Positions 43,784 through 54,157 of a stretch of 55,044 bases of DNA are shown here, in pieces. Numbering within the stretch: position 1 is the stretch's first letter; each line of letters opens with the position of its first letter. This DNA comes from Nostoc sp. CCCryo 231-06 (lineage in GTDB: Bacteria > Cyanobacteriota > Cyanobacteriia > Cyanobacteriales > Nostocaceae): NCBI GenBank assembly GCA_023522315.1, contig JAHCSU010000063.1, forward strand, positions 1 to 55,044, written 5' to 3'. Both the position numbers and the translations under genes were made by a program. The notes under the pieces are model-generated. The model was not told the origin of the DNA. It worked only from the letters and a program-made list of their open reading frames with translations, and did no database searches.

Positions 43784-45489
43784 CGGGTACTCTTGTGAGA
43801 ACTAATGTGATATTAACTAAAAAGCAAAGACAAATAATTAATTATAAATCTATTACAATTTATGAAATAACTTATCAATTACCTATTATAAATAATTCAA
43901 AATTAAAAACAGTTCAAAAAAGAATTAAAGAATGTCAAGTATTAATTAAACAAGGTAGTAAGTATCATTCTTATTTTTGGGGAATAATCAAACGAAAGCA
44001 GGAAATTAGCCAAGAAGAAATTTTCGCTAAGACTAAATTATTAATTAAAGACTATACTCAACTAATTGATTTTTTAGAAAGTTATAAAGATAATTATCAA
44101 AATTTTTTATTAAAATTTACTGATAATTGGAAACACTTGTTTACTCAAAAATACCTAGAAATTAAAAATATAAATGCAGAAAGAAACAAACTAGAAATAA
44201 AAAATCAGAATAATCCGCAACTCATTGAGAAACTAAAATGGGAAAAGCAGGAAAACCTCAAATCAATTTTACTTTTGAGTAATACTAACTTTTTGATGTT
44301 AGAAAAAATTAAATTGCTAACTCAAGGAATTAAAAGTTTAGGAGAAGATACTAAGAATCAAAAGCAAACTGTCCAGCAAATAGCTCAAGAGTTAGGGGTA
44401 TATCAAGAAATTTACGAATATCAAATAAAAGCAATAAAAATTCGTCAAGAAATAGCAAAAATAGCTGAGACAGTAACAAATTTTGAAGATTATTTACAAG
44501 ATTACTTTAGTCCATTTCAATCATTAATAGACGAAGTAGTAAAACTAGATGCAAACTTTTACGCAATTGTAGGGGAAATTAAAAATTTAGCAACTAGTAG
44601 TTTAAATTTTGAGTCAAGCTTATTAAGCATAGAAGATCCTGATACAATTTCTGAAAATATTCTCAATTTATTGGTAGCAAGTTATGAGAAAGGAGATAGA
44701 TTAAAAGATGCCTTAGTTGAGTCTAAATTATTAAATGAACAAATTACTAATTTGGAGTTAAATAATGATGGGATAGCTTTAGAACAAACAATTTACTTAA
44801 TATCTAATTATATATCTACTCAACTTGTCGATCAAAGAAAAGTGCTAGGGATATTAGAGACAGATGTCGTTTCTACAAATTCTGCACTTTCTATTGAAAA
44901 AACAGAATTATTAGAGCCAACTAATAATCATAGTAACTCTGTAAAAGAATTTAAAAATAGTAAAAATATTGATTATAGTCAACTTCAAACTCTACTCGCA
45001 CAACTGAAGTGGAAAGAAGCTGATATTGAAACCGCTAAATTAATGCTACAAGTCATGGGAAAGAATTATTGGAATGAAGTTTATAAGGAAGATATTCTTA
45101 ACTTTTCTTGTGAAGCTTTTTATACTATCGATCGACTTTGGCAACAATACAGTCATGGTTATTTTGGCTTTAGTGTACAGCAAAGCATCTGGAAAGAAAT
45201 AGGCGCTCAAGTAGATTATGAAACAGAAAAGAGACTTGGCGATCGCTTGGGGTGGCGAAAAGAGGGAAACTGGCTAGATTACAACCAACTAACTTTTAAA
45301 TTATCCCCAACGACACCAATGGGACACTTACCAGTCAAATGGCTACACTACGACCAAGATATTTTTGATTTACCTCCAAATTCATCTGCGGAACCTCTAT
45401 CAATGGGAGCTTGGCGGGTTGATTCTTGGCTAGTATGGCAGATGCACTTATTCTTTTCTCGTGTCCAAATTTGTAACGAAATATCATAA
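43768..45489 (+). CDS. GUN4-like domain protein with helical N-terminal region
   Basis: 573 residues. The first 400 or so are Lys/Glu/Gln/Asn-rich and largely helical, with coiled-coil-like stretches. The C-terminal 165 residues match the GUN4-like fold: LLAQLKWKEADIETAKLML, FYTIDRLWQQYSHGYFGFSVQ, RLGDRLGWRKEGNW and the final LVWQMHLFFSRVQ. Classical GUN4 binds porphyrins and activates Mg-chelatase, but many cyanobacterial multidomain proteins use the domain in unknown signalling roles. This is one of those, not the chlorophyll gene. It overlaps the end of the ABC transporter gene by 16 bp, so the two are probably translated together. The true start may be further downstream. Confidence 0.82.
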   Translation: MGESLAGTLVRTNVILTKKQRQIINYKSITIYEITYQLPIINNSKLKTVQKRIKECQVLIKQGSKYHSYFWGIIKRKQEISQEEIFAKTKLLIKDYTQLIDFLESYKDNYQNFLLKFTDNWKHLFTQKYLEIKNINAERNKLEIKNQNNPQLIEKLKWEKQENLKSILLLSNTNFLMLEKIKLLTQGIKSLGEDTKNQKQTVQQIAQELGVYQEIYEYQIKAIKIRQEIAKIAETVTNFEDYLQDYFSPFQSLIDEVVKLDANFYAIVGEIKNLATSSLNFESSLLSIEDPDTISENILNLLVASYEKGDRLKDALVESKLLNEQITNLELNNDGIALEQTIYLISNYISTQLVDQRKVLGILETDVVSTNSALSIEKTELLEPTNNHSNSVKEFKNSKNIDYSQLQTLLAQLKWKEADIETAKLMLQVMGKNYWNEVYKEDILNFSCEAFYTIDRLWQQYSHGYFGFSVQQSIWKEIGAQVDYETEKRLGDRLGWRKEGNWLDYNQLTFKLSPTTPMGHLPVKWLHYDQDIFDLPPNSSAEPLSMGAWRVDSWLVWQMHLFFSRVQICNEIS

Positions 45490-45512
45490 GTTAATAGTGT
45501 AAAATAGAGCTA

Positions 45513-45923
45513 ATGAATAATATGAATCTTTCTGATATAGAAATAGAAGTTTTGCTTTTTGGAAAATGGCGTTTTAATACAGATTGGGAAAAAATTTTTA
45601 TTGAATTTAAGCAAGATATGACTTATGAGCAAACGAAGATTCAAACATTTATTTTATCTAAACCTAGTGAATTGATTGCAGGTAATAAATTTACTGGCGT
45701 ATGGTGTGTAAATGATGCAAGATTATGTTTAATTGCTAAAACTGTTCCAAAATCAATTTTTAATTTTCAATTACCAATATTACCTAGAGTTTATCTTGGA
45801 GATATAATAACTAGTATTACTTCTGCATTTATAACGGAAAAGTATGAAGTTATTGAAGTTAATAGGTCTAGATTTCTCATAAGTGATGTAGATAAATCAT
45901 TTGTTGGTATCAAGGTAAGTTAA
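45513..45923 (+). CDS. Small hypothetical protein, beta-rich
   Basis: 136 residues that I do not recognise. The pattern (VLLFGKWRF, TFILSKPSELIAG, FTGVWCVNDARLCLIA) suggests an all-beta, lipocalin-like small domain without a signal peptide. It starts 23 bp after the GUN4-domain gene on the same strand and is probably its operon partner. The ATG three codons in (MNLSDIEI) is an alternative start. It converges with the next gene across a 77-bp gap in which I see no clear terminator. Confidence 0.6.
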   Translation: MNNMNLSDIEIEVLLFGKWRFNTDWEKIFIEFKQDMTYEQTKIQTFILSKPSELIAGNKFTGVWCVNDARLCLIAKTVPKSIFNFQLPILPRVYLGDIITSITSAFITEKYEVIEVNRSRFLISDVDKSFVGIKVS

Positions 45924-46000
45924 TACATAAAAGTTACTATAAATAATCAATTATAGAAACAACAATAAATTAAGACTTGAAAAGTAATAGAATTTGCAAT

Positions 46001-48472
46001 TTACTGATGTATTTTCTTTCTTCGGTCAGAGTGAATATTGATTTTTATCCCCAAAACTTTTAAAGTTCCAATACTATTGCTGGCATTAATTGAGGTTAAC
46101 TCTTTACCTAAAAGATAAAAACTCCCAGCAATATTAACAGAATTGTATTGTCCGTTCTTGGCTTTGTTGAGTGTTATCGTGGCATTTTTCTGATTTTTAG
46201 CTCCTCTAAGTATTAAAATGCCAGCAAAATTGAAGCTACCCGATGTAGTTAATCTGCTGCTATTAATGCTAGCAGTAGTATTGGCAAAGGTGTAACCTAG
46301 AAATTTGAGATTCCCTGCAATACTAGCAGAATTATTTATATTACCATTACTGCCTTTGCTGAGAGTAACTGTAGCACCATTGAAAGCTAAAATGCCGAAG
46401 TTGAAGTTACTTATAGCTTGAAACCCGGTCTCATTAAGACTGATACCTAACGCAGTGAATTGTTTGCCAAGGAGTGTAACATCACCTAAACCAAAAACCT
46501 TTTTATTCGTTGAATCAAGGTTGAGTTTAGGAACATTGAGCTTGAGAATATTACCTAAATTAATAGCTACATTATTAATTGACACGCTCTGAGTGTTAAA
46601 TGATAATATACCGCTACCTAAAGATTGATTAAAAGCAATAATATTTGCTGTTCCTGATACACTTTTGTTTATCAAGTTAACCGTAAGGCTCGGAATAGTG
46701 AAAGTCAAGAAACCTGCTAAACTCAACTGAACATTCTTCAGGTTAACACTATTTTGAATAATATCAAAAGTAATGCCTGCTAGCGTATTACCCAAAAATG
46801 AAATTGTTCCTGAACCGCTACCACTACCAGATTTTATATCAATATTCAGGGCATCAACATCGATACTCAACAGATTAGCTAAACTTAAGTCAAAGTTTTT
46901 GAAGGTAGCATTATTAGAGTTAATTTTAAATTCAACGTTCGCAATCTCATTGCCAAAAATCTCAACATAACCATCTCCTTGAAGATACTGTTCGCTAGGT
47001 GTTACCTTTAGGGCTAAATCTAAACTATCGTCATCTGTTCCCTTAATTTTCAGAAATCCTAAATCAATTTCACTAACTTTTAAGGAACCGCTAATATTAT
47101 TGAAACTTTTGTCGCTTTGAACGATTACGATTGCCTCATGACCCCAATCATTAATTTTGCCATTAATTTCTAACCCTTCTGATATCGGTTGGCCTGCAAT
47201 TGTCGTCGGAAAAGGAACATACTTAATTAATGGGTTAAGTTTTCCGTCTCCATCCCCATCAATTGGTTCAATATTTAAGTTTACTAAGCTTTCTAATAAA
47301 CCTAGCGCTTTATTAACTAAATCGATTGAATAACCTACTTGTTTGTTAATAAAAGAAGCGACTGGCCCACGCCATAAATCTATTAAGCTAACCGCTTGAT
47401 TAGGATTTAAAACTAAAGCTAATTTCTCTGGATCGTTTGTATCCATGAGGAATGCTACCTCAAAGTCTATTTTTTCCCATTTCAAATCACCAATGAAGCC
47501 AAGGTTATCGAAGTAAGGAGGTAAATACGTTCCGCCTCCTTGAAACCTGAGATTACGAAGTTCAGTTCCTAGCAACCCATAGGGATTACACCAGGATTTT
47601 TTACCTTGTTGATAAAAGAATGCCGTTAAAGATTCGGGTTCCAGAGAAAGATTACCAGAGAGAAGTAATTTAGGTTCGTTTTCTTGGGTGGGATCGTAGC
47701 CTTGAAGAATCAGATTTCCAGTTAATCCCAAGTTTGGCTCTAAATCAGCCCCAATATTTAACTCTATGAGTAAGTTATTAAAAGTAGCCTTAAATTGTTG
47801 CTGGGAAAATAGCTGAATATTACCTGGAATATTTCCTTTTAAGCTGACCTGTCCCGCAGGATTAAAGCTTATTATGCCTTGGAAGCAAGTAATTTTTAAG
47901 CTTTGATGAATAAAACTACTGAAATTTGGATGGAGATTCTTTAAATCAATATTTTCGATAAAGTTAAATCCTCTGCTTAAGTTGATACAACCTAACTTTG
48001 AATGTATAAAAGAATAACCAATGTTAGTTAAAATTAATTCTGGGCTGCTGAGTTTTAAATGGTTAATAAGAGGTATTGTATTTGTTAAAGAGCTAAAACT
48101 GAAATGCGTAGGCAGATGATATTTTAATATGGTTTGTTTCCCAAAAGATAATTCAATATTTTGGTTATTTAGCAAACCTTGAAAACTGAATTCAATTTCT
48201 TGCTCGCTTTGGAAAACTCTATATTTTGGTTTAGATATTGTGATTTCATGGTTGCCAAAGATTTCAACAATAATTCTATCAATTGCCACATCCATATATG
48301 GGACTGTACTATGAATGCTAAAGATTTTGTCTAAATTTATCTGCAAATCATGGTCAAAGTCTAAGTAAGTTCCTGAATTGGACGGGGTTAGCTTTATACA
48401 ATTTAGAGCCTCAAGCTTTAATTGGATATCATCAGGTAAAGTAATTCCTGCTAGATCAAAGCTGTTATTCAT
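46001..48472 (-). CDS. Repetitive beta-rich protein, unknown function
   Basis: 823 residues with no recognised catalytic motif and no signal peptide. Residues of about 520-810 hold at least five degenerate repeats of about 55-65 residues. These have the pattern LxLxxxLxxxVPxLxxxxxxxxVxGxxxxxLGxxF, for example LSLAGFLTFTIPSL and INLGNILKLNVPKL. They suggest a beta-solenoid or stacked beta structure. A DGDGKLN segment near residue 405 resembles a calcium-binding loop. The gene converges on the plus-strand operon and is followed upstream by the AAA-WD40 gene on the same strand. A surface or scaffold role is possible but is not shown by the sequence. Confidence 0.7.
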   Translation of the reverse strand: MNNSFDLAGITLPDDIQLKLEALNCIKLTPSNSGTYLDFDHDLQINLDKIFSIHSTVPYMDVAIDRIIVEIFGNHEITISKPKYRVFQSEQEIEFSFQGLLNNQNIELSFGKQTILKYHLPTHFSFSSLTNTIPLINHLKLSSPELILTNIGYSFIHSKLGCINLSRGFNFIENIDLKNLHPNFSSFIHQSLKITCFQGIISFNPAGQVSLKGNIPGNIQLFSQQQFKATFNNLLIELNIGADLEPNLGLTGNLILQGYDPTQENEPKLLLSGNLSLEPESLTAFFYQQGKKSWCNPYGLLGTELRNLRFQGGGTYLPPYFDNLGFIGDLKWEKIDFEVAFLMDTNDPEKLALVLNPNQAVSLIDLWRGPVASFINKQVGYSIDLVNKALGLLESLVNLNIEPIDGDGDGKLNPLIKYVPFPTTIAGQPISEGLEINGKINDWGHEAIVIVQSDKSFNNISGSLKVSEIDLGFLKIKGTDDDSLDLALKVTPSEQYLQGDGYVEIFGNEIANVEFKINSNNATFKNFDLSLANLLSIDVDALNIDIKSGSGSGSGTISFLGNTLAGITFDIIQNSVNLKNVQLSLAGFLTFTIPSLTVNLINKSVSGTANIIAFNQSLGSGILSFNTQSVSINNVAINLGNILKLNVPKLNLDSTNKKVFGLGDVTLLGKQFTALGISLNETGFQAISNFNFGILAFNGATVTLSKGSNGNINNSASIAGNLKFLGYTFANTTASINSSRLTTSGSFNFAGILILRGAKNQKNATITLNKAKNGQYNSVNIAGSFYLLGKELTSINASNSIGTLKVLGIKINIHSDRRKKIHQ

Positions 48473-48562
48473 AAATTAAATGGAGCTAAATATTTTTAAC
48501 AAATTGCCTTGAAATCAATTTATCCCTTCAAGCTATGTTGTAGTTTAGCGTATTCTCATGGT

Positions 48563-51500
48563 CTAAAGCTTACTACAAATAGAGCGTTCGCCCTTGGCGT
48601 TGGCGGAGCCATCGCTCTTTTCTAAAGCTATATTAGTTTTCAAATAGTCTTTAATTATACTGCAACCATAAGTTAGTACATCTAGATTGAGAATGCGCTG
48701 CAAGTTCCAAAAAATCAGTGTGTTGTCATCACCCCCCGAAACCAAAAAAGCTCCATCGCGGCTGATGGCAATTTTCCTAATCGCTGCGGTATGTCCTTTG
48801 AGGGTCGTTAGTTCAGTACCATCAAGTTTCCAAAGCTTGACAGTACCATCTACACTCCCAGAAGCAAGTATTTTGCCATCGGGACTGAACGCCACACCCC
48901 AAATTGCACCTGTGTGACCTTTAAATGTTTTGAGCAATTTGCCGTCAAGTGTCCACAACTTAATGGTATTGTCACCGCTTCCAGAAGCCACCATTTTACC
49001 GTCAGGACTAAAGGCAACTATCCATACTGCTGCTGAATGTCCGACAAGGGTTTTGAGCAATTTGCCCTCCAGTGTCCACAGCTTAACAGTACCATCGCCA
49101 CTAGCCGAGGCAACCAGCTGTCCGTCGGGACTAAATGCAACTTGCCATACTTCGGCTTGATGTCCTTTTAAAATCTGTGGTGCAGGGCGACCTCTGTGCC
49201 ATATCTGAACATTATTCATAACACCAGCTATAGCGATCGCTTGACCATCGGGACTCAATACCGCTGCTGTCATTCTGCCATAAGGGTTTTTGTAACTAGC
49301 GGTTAACGTACCATCTGGTCGCTTGAGTTTTAGCGTATCATTATAAGCGGGAAGAGCAATTAACTTGTTATCCTCACTGAAAGAAACCTGGAAGACTATG
49401 CTTTCTTCAGTCAAAGTTTTGAGCAATTTGCCTTGACGACTCCAAAATTTAACAGTATTTTCGTGGCTAGCTGTGGCGATGGTGGAACTATCTGAGGCGA
49501 TCGCTATTGACCAAATCCCTGCGCTGTGAGCTATCACACTCTTTTGAAATTGATTTTCACTCTGCCAGAGTCGAACAAGGTTTTCTGCACCCGCAGAAGC
49601 TATAAAGCTACCGTCAGGACTGAAAGTAACTCCCCAAATAGATGCACTATGTCCTCTGAGCGTTCTCAGTTCTGTTCCATCAATGTTCCAAAGTTTAATT
49701 GTTTTGTCGAGACTAGCGGAGGCAATAGTCTGACCATCGGGACTAAAGGCTACTCCCGAAACTCCTGCACTATGACCTTTAAGAGTTTTATTAAGGCGAT
49801 AATTGCCATCTGTGCTGTCTCGCTGCCAAAGTTTAACAGTTTTGTCTTCACTGGCTGAAGCAATGGTCTGGCTATCAGGACTGAAAGCTACGCCGACAAC
49901 CCAAGCTGTATGGCCGAAAAGAGGTAGTAGGGGTTTGGCGTTCTGCCAGCCTGAACTGTCTCGTCTCCAAAGTTTTACTGTCCTGTCTAGATTGGCAGCC
50001 GCAATGGTTTGACTATCAGGACTAAAAGTTACTCCCCAAAATCCAGCGGTATAACCTTGAAACGTTTTCAGCAAAGTGCCGTCTAGCTTCCAGACTCTCA
50101 CCGTTTTGTCCCAACCAGCAGAGGCAATGGTTTGACTATCAGGACTAAAAGCTACTCCCCAGACTGAAGCTGTGTGACCTTTAAATGTTCTAGAAATGCG
50201 CCACGATGCGTCTTTGGCATCGCGTTGCCAAAGTTTAATAGTACCATCCTCACTTGCCGAGGCAAGTATCCGACCGTCAGGACTAAAAGCGACTGACCTA
50301 ACTGCTCCCTGATGACCTTTGAGAGTTGCAACTGCTGTACCATCACGTCGCCAAAGTTTGATTGTCTTATCTATGCTGGCTGAGGCAATTAAAGAACTAT
50401 CAGGGCTGACATTTACTGCCATAACACTTGCTGCATGACCAGAAAGATGATTATATTCATCTGCTCCATAAACTGCTTGTTTTAGTGCATCTTCAACCAG
50501 AGGTGCAAGATTTGTGTTTGCTATTCCTAGTTTTAGCAGTTTGTCTTTGGCTTTAATTGCTTCTACAAGCGCATCTAATCTGCGATTTGAGGCAAACAGT
50601 CCAACTGAAGAAGATACAAGCGCTCGAATTTCGCTACTCTTAGCTTGAGCTTCGCTTTTTTTGGTTTGACGATACAGAATGAAATTCCCGATCGCCAAAC
50701 TGCTAGAGACGAGCAACCCGATAAACACTCCAACTAGCAAAAACCTTTGCAATCTAGCTGTCTTTTTCTCTTGTACGAGTTGTGCTTTTTCTAGTATCAG
50801 TCGTGCCTCTACTTCTTTAGTCCGTGCTGCCTCCAATGCCGTTTGCACTTCAATGCGATCGCATTCAACACTTGCGGCTAAAAACCGATAATCTAAATCG
50901 CCCAGACTTTTGCCCTGCGACCATTTTTGAGCATCTTTGAGTGCCTGTCCTCGCAGTAGGCGCGATTCATCTTGATAACTTGATGCGACCCAAGCATTGA
51001 ATGTCTGTGAGTATGGGCGGAGATTGTCTAGTTGTCTTAATACCCATTCGGCATTAAAAACATTGCGATAGATGGGATTTTTAATTTTGAGATAGCCGTT
51101 GTGTTTCTCCACTAAACCAGATAACAACAGTTCTGTCTGTTCTCGACTATCATCAACCGGGACAGAATTAAGAGGTGAAGGGGGAGAGGGAAAGAGGGGC
51201 AAAGGGGAAAACTCTTCTCCTCTGCACCCTGCACACTGAGCGTTCGCGTAGCGTCTCGTAGAGAAGTGCTGCCCCCCTGCTCCCTGCTCAAGTGCCTCTG
51301 GTGCTTGCAACACCTGCTGATAAATACCCAACAACCGCCCAGCCTGTTGTTCGTTGAATAGTAGGCGATCTCTTATAGTACGTAGATGTTCAGGTTCGTC
51401 TTGTGATTGCCAATGTTGAATAATATGCGTTTTTACTAATTGCTCTATCCACAATGCTTCTGTACCTGGAGCAAGAGTAATCATTTCTGTAGTATTTTCA

Positions 51501-52291
51501 GAAGCAAGTTGGACAATTAAATCACAGAGTTTTTGTGTGAGAAACGGTTGTCCTCCCGTCCAATAAATAATCTCTTGTAGTATTGCTTGTCGTTGAGTGA
51601 CTACTTCCTTTAATCCTTGAAGCAGGGGCGTGGCTTCATCTAGTTTAAAGCCTTGTAACTCAATTGCTTTACCAAGGTTAAAGGGCGTGCGGCGTTTATC
51701 AGCTATAAGGTCAGAGGGACTAGCTACACCAAATAGTGCAAATCCCAAGCGTTCAAATTTTGGATTCTCTGGTCGCAGGTTATAGCACTGACGAATCCAA
51801 GCAAAAAAGTCGTTAATTGGGAAATTTAAACTCAGCAGACTATCAATTTCATCAATAAAGATGAAAATGCGTTCAGCTTTGCCGTTTTGTAGAGAATCGC
51901 TCTTAACATTTGGCAGTAAAATTTCTTCCACAAAGGAATGTAATTTTTGCACCGAAGAAATGCCAGCTTGCGTCTCCCACCAATGTTTAAAATTGACCTG
52001 CGATCCTAACTTGAAGCTGTAGAACAAGCTAATAATAATGCCTTTGTACCATTGATCTGGTGTAGTAACCTCAATACCCAAGCGGGTCATATCTAAGTAA
52101 ACACAGCTAGAGCCTTCTTCTCGAAGACGGTGACTTGTGCGCTGTAGTAAGGATGACTTGCCCATCTGTCGAGAGTTAAAGACGTAACAAAAATCACCAG
52201 CTTTCAAACTGTCATAAAGTCTTTCGTCTGCCTGACGGATAACATATGTGGGGTCATCACTGCGGAGACTACCACCTACTTGATATCTCAT
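48563..52291 (-). CDS. AAA-like ATPase with WD40 repeats
   Basis: 1242 residues. The N-terminal AAA-like (AAA_35, STAND-type) domain spans about 1-330, with Walker [12 protein letters not shown], Walker [13 protein letters not shown] and a winged-helix-like end. A single membrane segment lies near residues 535-560 ([18 protein letters not shown]). The C-terminal half has about 14 WD40 repeats with GHxxxV, FSPDG and KLW motifs, enough for two propellers. Such proteins are common in filamentous cyanobacteria and are thought to be signalling or conflict-related sensors. Residues of about 330-374 are a low-complexity insert whose DNA is repeat-like. The last 20 or so residues also derive from a repeat (48577-48607). 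The next gene upstream (52721-54157) has a related ATPase domain. Confidence 0.9.
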   Translation of the reverse strand: MRYQVGGSLRSDDPTYVIRQADERLYDSLKAGDFCYVFNSRQMGKSSLLQRTSHRLREEGSSCVYLDMTRLGIEVTTPDQWYKGIIISLFYSFKLGSQVNFKHWWETQAGISSVQKLHSFVEEILLPNVKSDSLQNGKAERIFIFIDEIDSLLSLNFPINDFFAWIRQCYNLRPENPKFERLGFALFGVASPSDLIADKRRTPFNLGKAIELQGFKLDEATPLLQGLKEVVTQRQAILQEIIYWTGGQPFLTQKLCDLIVQLASENTTEMITLAPGTEALWIEQLVKTHIIQHWQSQDEPEHLRTIRDRLLFNEQQAGRLLGIYQQVLQAPEALEQGAGGQHFSTRRYANAQCAGCRGEEFSPLPLFPSPPSPLNSVPVDDSREQTELLLSGLVEKHNGYLKIKNPIYRNVFNAEWVLRQLDNLRPYSQTFNAWVASSYQDESRLLRGQALKDAQKWSQGKSLGDLDYRFLAASVECDRIEVQTALEAARTKEVEARLILEKAQLVQEKKTARLQRFLLVGVFIGLLVSSSLAIGNFILYRQTKKSEAQAKSSEIRALVSSSVGLFASNRRLDALVEAIKAKDKLLKLGIANTNLAPLVEDALKQAVYGADEYNHLSGHAASVMAVNVSPDSSLIASASIDKTIKLWRRDGTAVATLKGHQGAVRSVAFSPDGRILASASEDGTIKLWQRDAKDASWRISRTFKGHTASVWGVAFSPDSQTIASAGWDKTVRVWKLDGTLLKTFQGYTAGFWGVTFSPDSQTIAAANLDRTVKLWRRDSSGWQNAKPLLPLFGHTAWVVGVAFSPDSQTIASASEDKTVKLWQRDSTDGNYRLNKTLKGHSAGVSGVAFSPDGQTIASASLDKTIKLWNIDGTELRTLRGHSASIWGVTFSPDGSFIASAGAENLVRLWQSENQFQKSVIAHSAGIWSIAIASDSSTIATASHENTVKFWSRQGKLLKTLTEESIVFQVSFSEDNKLIALPAYNDTLKLKRPDGTLTASYKNPYGRMTAAVLSPDGQAIAIAGVMNNVQIWHRGRPAPQILKGHQAEVWQVAFSPDGQLVASASGDGTVKLWTLEGKLLKTLVGHSAAVWIVAFSPDGKMVASGSGDNTIKLWTLDGKLLKTFKGHTGAIWGVAFSPDGKILASGSVDGTVKLWKLDGTELTTLKGHTAAIRKIAISRDGAFLVSGGDDNTLIFWNLQRILNLDVLTYGCSIIKDYLKTNIALEKSDGSANAKGERSICSKL
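51170..51300. repeat. Repeat-derived insert inside the AAA-WD40 gene
   Basis: This stretch of the coding region looks like intergenic spacer DNA: purine-rich GGGGGAGAGGG runs, TCTCCTCTGCACCCTGC, and a GCGTTCGCGTAGCGTCTCGT block of a type common in Nostoc repeats. It translates in frame as a Pro/Ser/Arg/Cys-rich segment between the ATPase and the rest of the protein. Confidence 0.6.
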
Positions 52292-52720
52292 ATTGAAGTG
52301 TGGTTATCAAACAAGAACATAACATAATTATTAACATTTTTAATGTTTTTTTAAAAAAATAAATATTGTCCCCTTTCCAGTACGATTCGATGCAATTTAT
52401 TAGTTTATTTCGGGTAAAACAATTACTATTTTTTCCATATACAACTTCTTTGGCTGTTCTATTTCAATTTACAAACAGTATCTTCGCTACTTTTACTCTT
52501 AACTTTCTTAACTTTCAAAAAAATTATTTACTTTCTTCTTAAATATCTTAACTTTCCTTGATATTTATTGCTGATTAATGGAATATAGTTTGGTGAATAA
52601 AATCCTTCGCAATTACGATAAATTTTGATTTATGTGGCTTATCAAAGCAGAATAAATTTTACCTCACAATTTTGAGATATTTAACGCAATTACATTTTTT
52701 ATTCTTCGGAAAATGTATTG
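52292..52720. other. 429-bp gap with repeat cluster
   Basis: The gap is AT-rich and has no gene that I can see. It should contain the promoter of the AAA-WD40 gene. The part at 52497-52560 holds degenerate TCTTAACTTTC units. There is a 26-base stretch at 52535-52560 that differs from 36100-36125 at only a few positions. The same repeat family therefore sits upstream of two unrelated transcription units about 16 kb apart. Confidence 0.55.
52497..52560 (-). repeat. Degenerate copies of the CTTAAG repeat family
   Basis: CTTAACTTTC occurs three times here, two of them nearly back to back, plus a CTTAAATATCTTAACTTTCC block. These are related to the 35844-35951 array read in the opposite direction. 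The block structure is looser than in that array. Confidence 0.6.
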
Positions 52721-54157
52721 TTAAACAATTGTTGATAACTGTTTTTGAAAATAAGCACGGTAGAGTTCAAAACGTGGTAATATGCGATCGCCCTCAAAGC
52801 GAATTAATCCCAAACTTTCAAGCTTGTAAGCCTCAATAGGATCAACAGAAATATCTTGCTTTGCTGCCAGCACTTTAGCATAAGTCTTTGCTAGTCTAGG
52901 ATTTTCTTGTAGTTGAAGCCAGTGTCGCCATAGATGATAGCGGTAGATGCTACCATTGGCGATCGCATCCTCTATAAGTTCTTGTAGCGTTATTTCTTGA
53001 GAGCAAAGATGGTACAAACTAATTTGAATTAGTGCTGGATGTCCTCCTACCAGTGACATCAGTTGGGCAATATCTTTAGATGTACATGAACTTAAACCAT
53101 ATCGCCTAGCTAAATCTTCTACTTGCGGTTGGGTAAATTCGTTCAAACGAATAGATAAACCGATATTAAAAGGAGAGAGGTTAATATCCAAAGAGGCATA
53201 CTCTTCTGTAGAGTAAACCATGACTAATCTTAGCTTTTGCCAGTTGGGAACATGCCGTGCTTCCTCGCACCACGACCGCAACAAAGCAAAAAACTCTTGA
53301 CAAATGTGAGGATATTTAAAAAAACGATCAACTTCATTCAACACCAAAACTACTGGGCTTTGACATTGATTAAACAAATAGTTTTCTAAATAGAAGCCGC
53401 TACTCAAGTTAGGACCAATTTCTTCATTCCATTCTGACTTGAGATTGGGATCAATACCTAATTTTGTTGCAATTTGCCAGCAAAGATGACGCAACAGCTT
53501 ATTTAAATCAGTTAGGCACTCAACATCAAATTGGTCGCAATTCAGATTTACAGTCTGATACCCAAGCTTCTGTGCAAAGGCTAACAGCCTCAATACTAGA
53601 GAACTTTTACCCATCTGTTTCGGGCCCCTAATCCGAATCACACAGCCACTTTGAGTTACTTCTTGATAAATCTTTCTCTCTAGTGGGGGACGTTCGATGT
53701 AAAAGTAAGAATCTAGAGGTACGGGGCCATCCGGGTATGACCGAAGATTTTCTATTTGTTCAGTTTGTTCGTGATGTTCTTCAACAAATGAGGTGAATTG
53801 GGAAAGTTGAGATGAATCTTCTTCTGTATATGAACCTACAGACAATAACTCAGATGTTTCAGTCTCATTTGCTTCATTGGCGACTGTGTAGTCTTCGCTA
53901 TGTAATTCCAGATTAAAAGCGCTAAAGCAGAGTTTTACAGTTTTTTGGTCTACATTTGCGCTTAAAGACCATAATTTACTCAAAGTTCTAGAGGAAATAT
54001 TAATGCGATCGCTGAGTTGTTCTAAACTCAAATGTTCGCCTTTGTTTTCTACAATCTCCACAGAAAGAATTGCTTCTTGTAACCGTTTAATTCCAATAGA
54101 AGTGAGTACAACTCCTCGTCTCCGCTTAGTTTTATTTTGTTCTATTTTATAGATCAT
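52721..54157 (-). CDS. AAA-like ATPase with N-terminal HTH-type domain
   Basis: 478 residues. Residues of about 15-95 fit the helical N-terminal domain often found in cyanobacterial signalling ATPases (LTSIGIKRLQEAI, LEQLSDRINISSRTLSKLW, VKLCFSAFNLEL). An AAA_35-type domain follows, with Walker A GPKQMGKSSLV near residue 180 and Walker B VVLVLNEVDRFF near 271. There is no WD40 array or membrane segment. It is the same ATPase family as the adjacent gene at 48563-52291 and may act with it as a sensor or regulator. The 429-bp gap between them argues against tight co-transcription. Confidence 0.82.
   Translation of the reverse strand: MIYKIEQNKTKRRRGVVLTSIGIKRLQEAILSVEIVENKGEHLSLEQLSDRINISSRTLSKLWSLSANVDQKTVKLCFSAFNLELHSEDYTVANEANETETSELLSVGSYTEEDSSQLSQFTSFVEEHHEQTEQIENLRSYPDGPVPLDSYFYIERPPLERKIYQEVTQSGCVIRIRGPKQMGKSSLVLRLLAFAQKLGYQTVNLNCDQFDVECLTDLNKLLRHLCWQIATKLGIDPNLKSEWNEEIGPNLSSGFYLENYLFNQCQSPVVLVLNEVDRFFKYPHICQEFFALLRSWCEEARHVPNWQKLRLVMVYSTEEYASLDINLSPFNIGLSIRLNEFTQPQVEDLARRYGLSSCTSKDIAQLMSLVGGHPALIQISLYHLCSQEITLQELIEDAIANGSIYRYHLWRHWLQLQENPRLAKTYAKVLAAKQDISVDPIEAYKLESLGLIRFEGDRILPRFELYRAYFQKQLSTIV

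Noticed and set aside
43768..45489. Chlorophyll-pathway GUN4 gene
   Set aside because: The GUN4-like domain is only the C-terminal third of a 573-residue protein in a transporter operon. This differs from the stand-alone Mg-chelatase activator.
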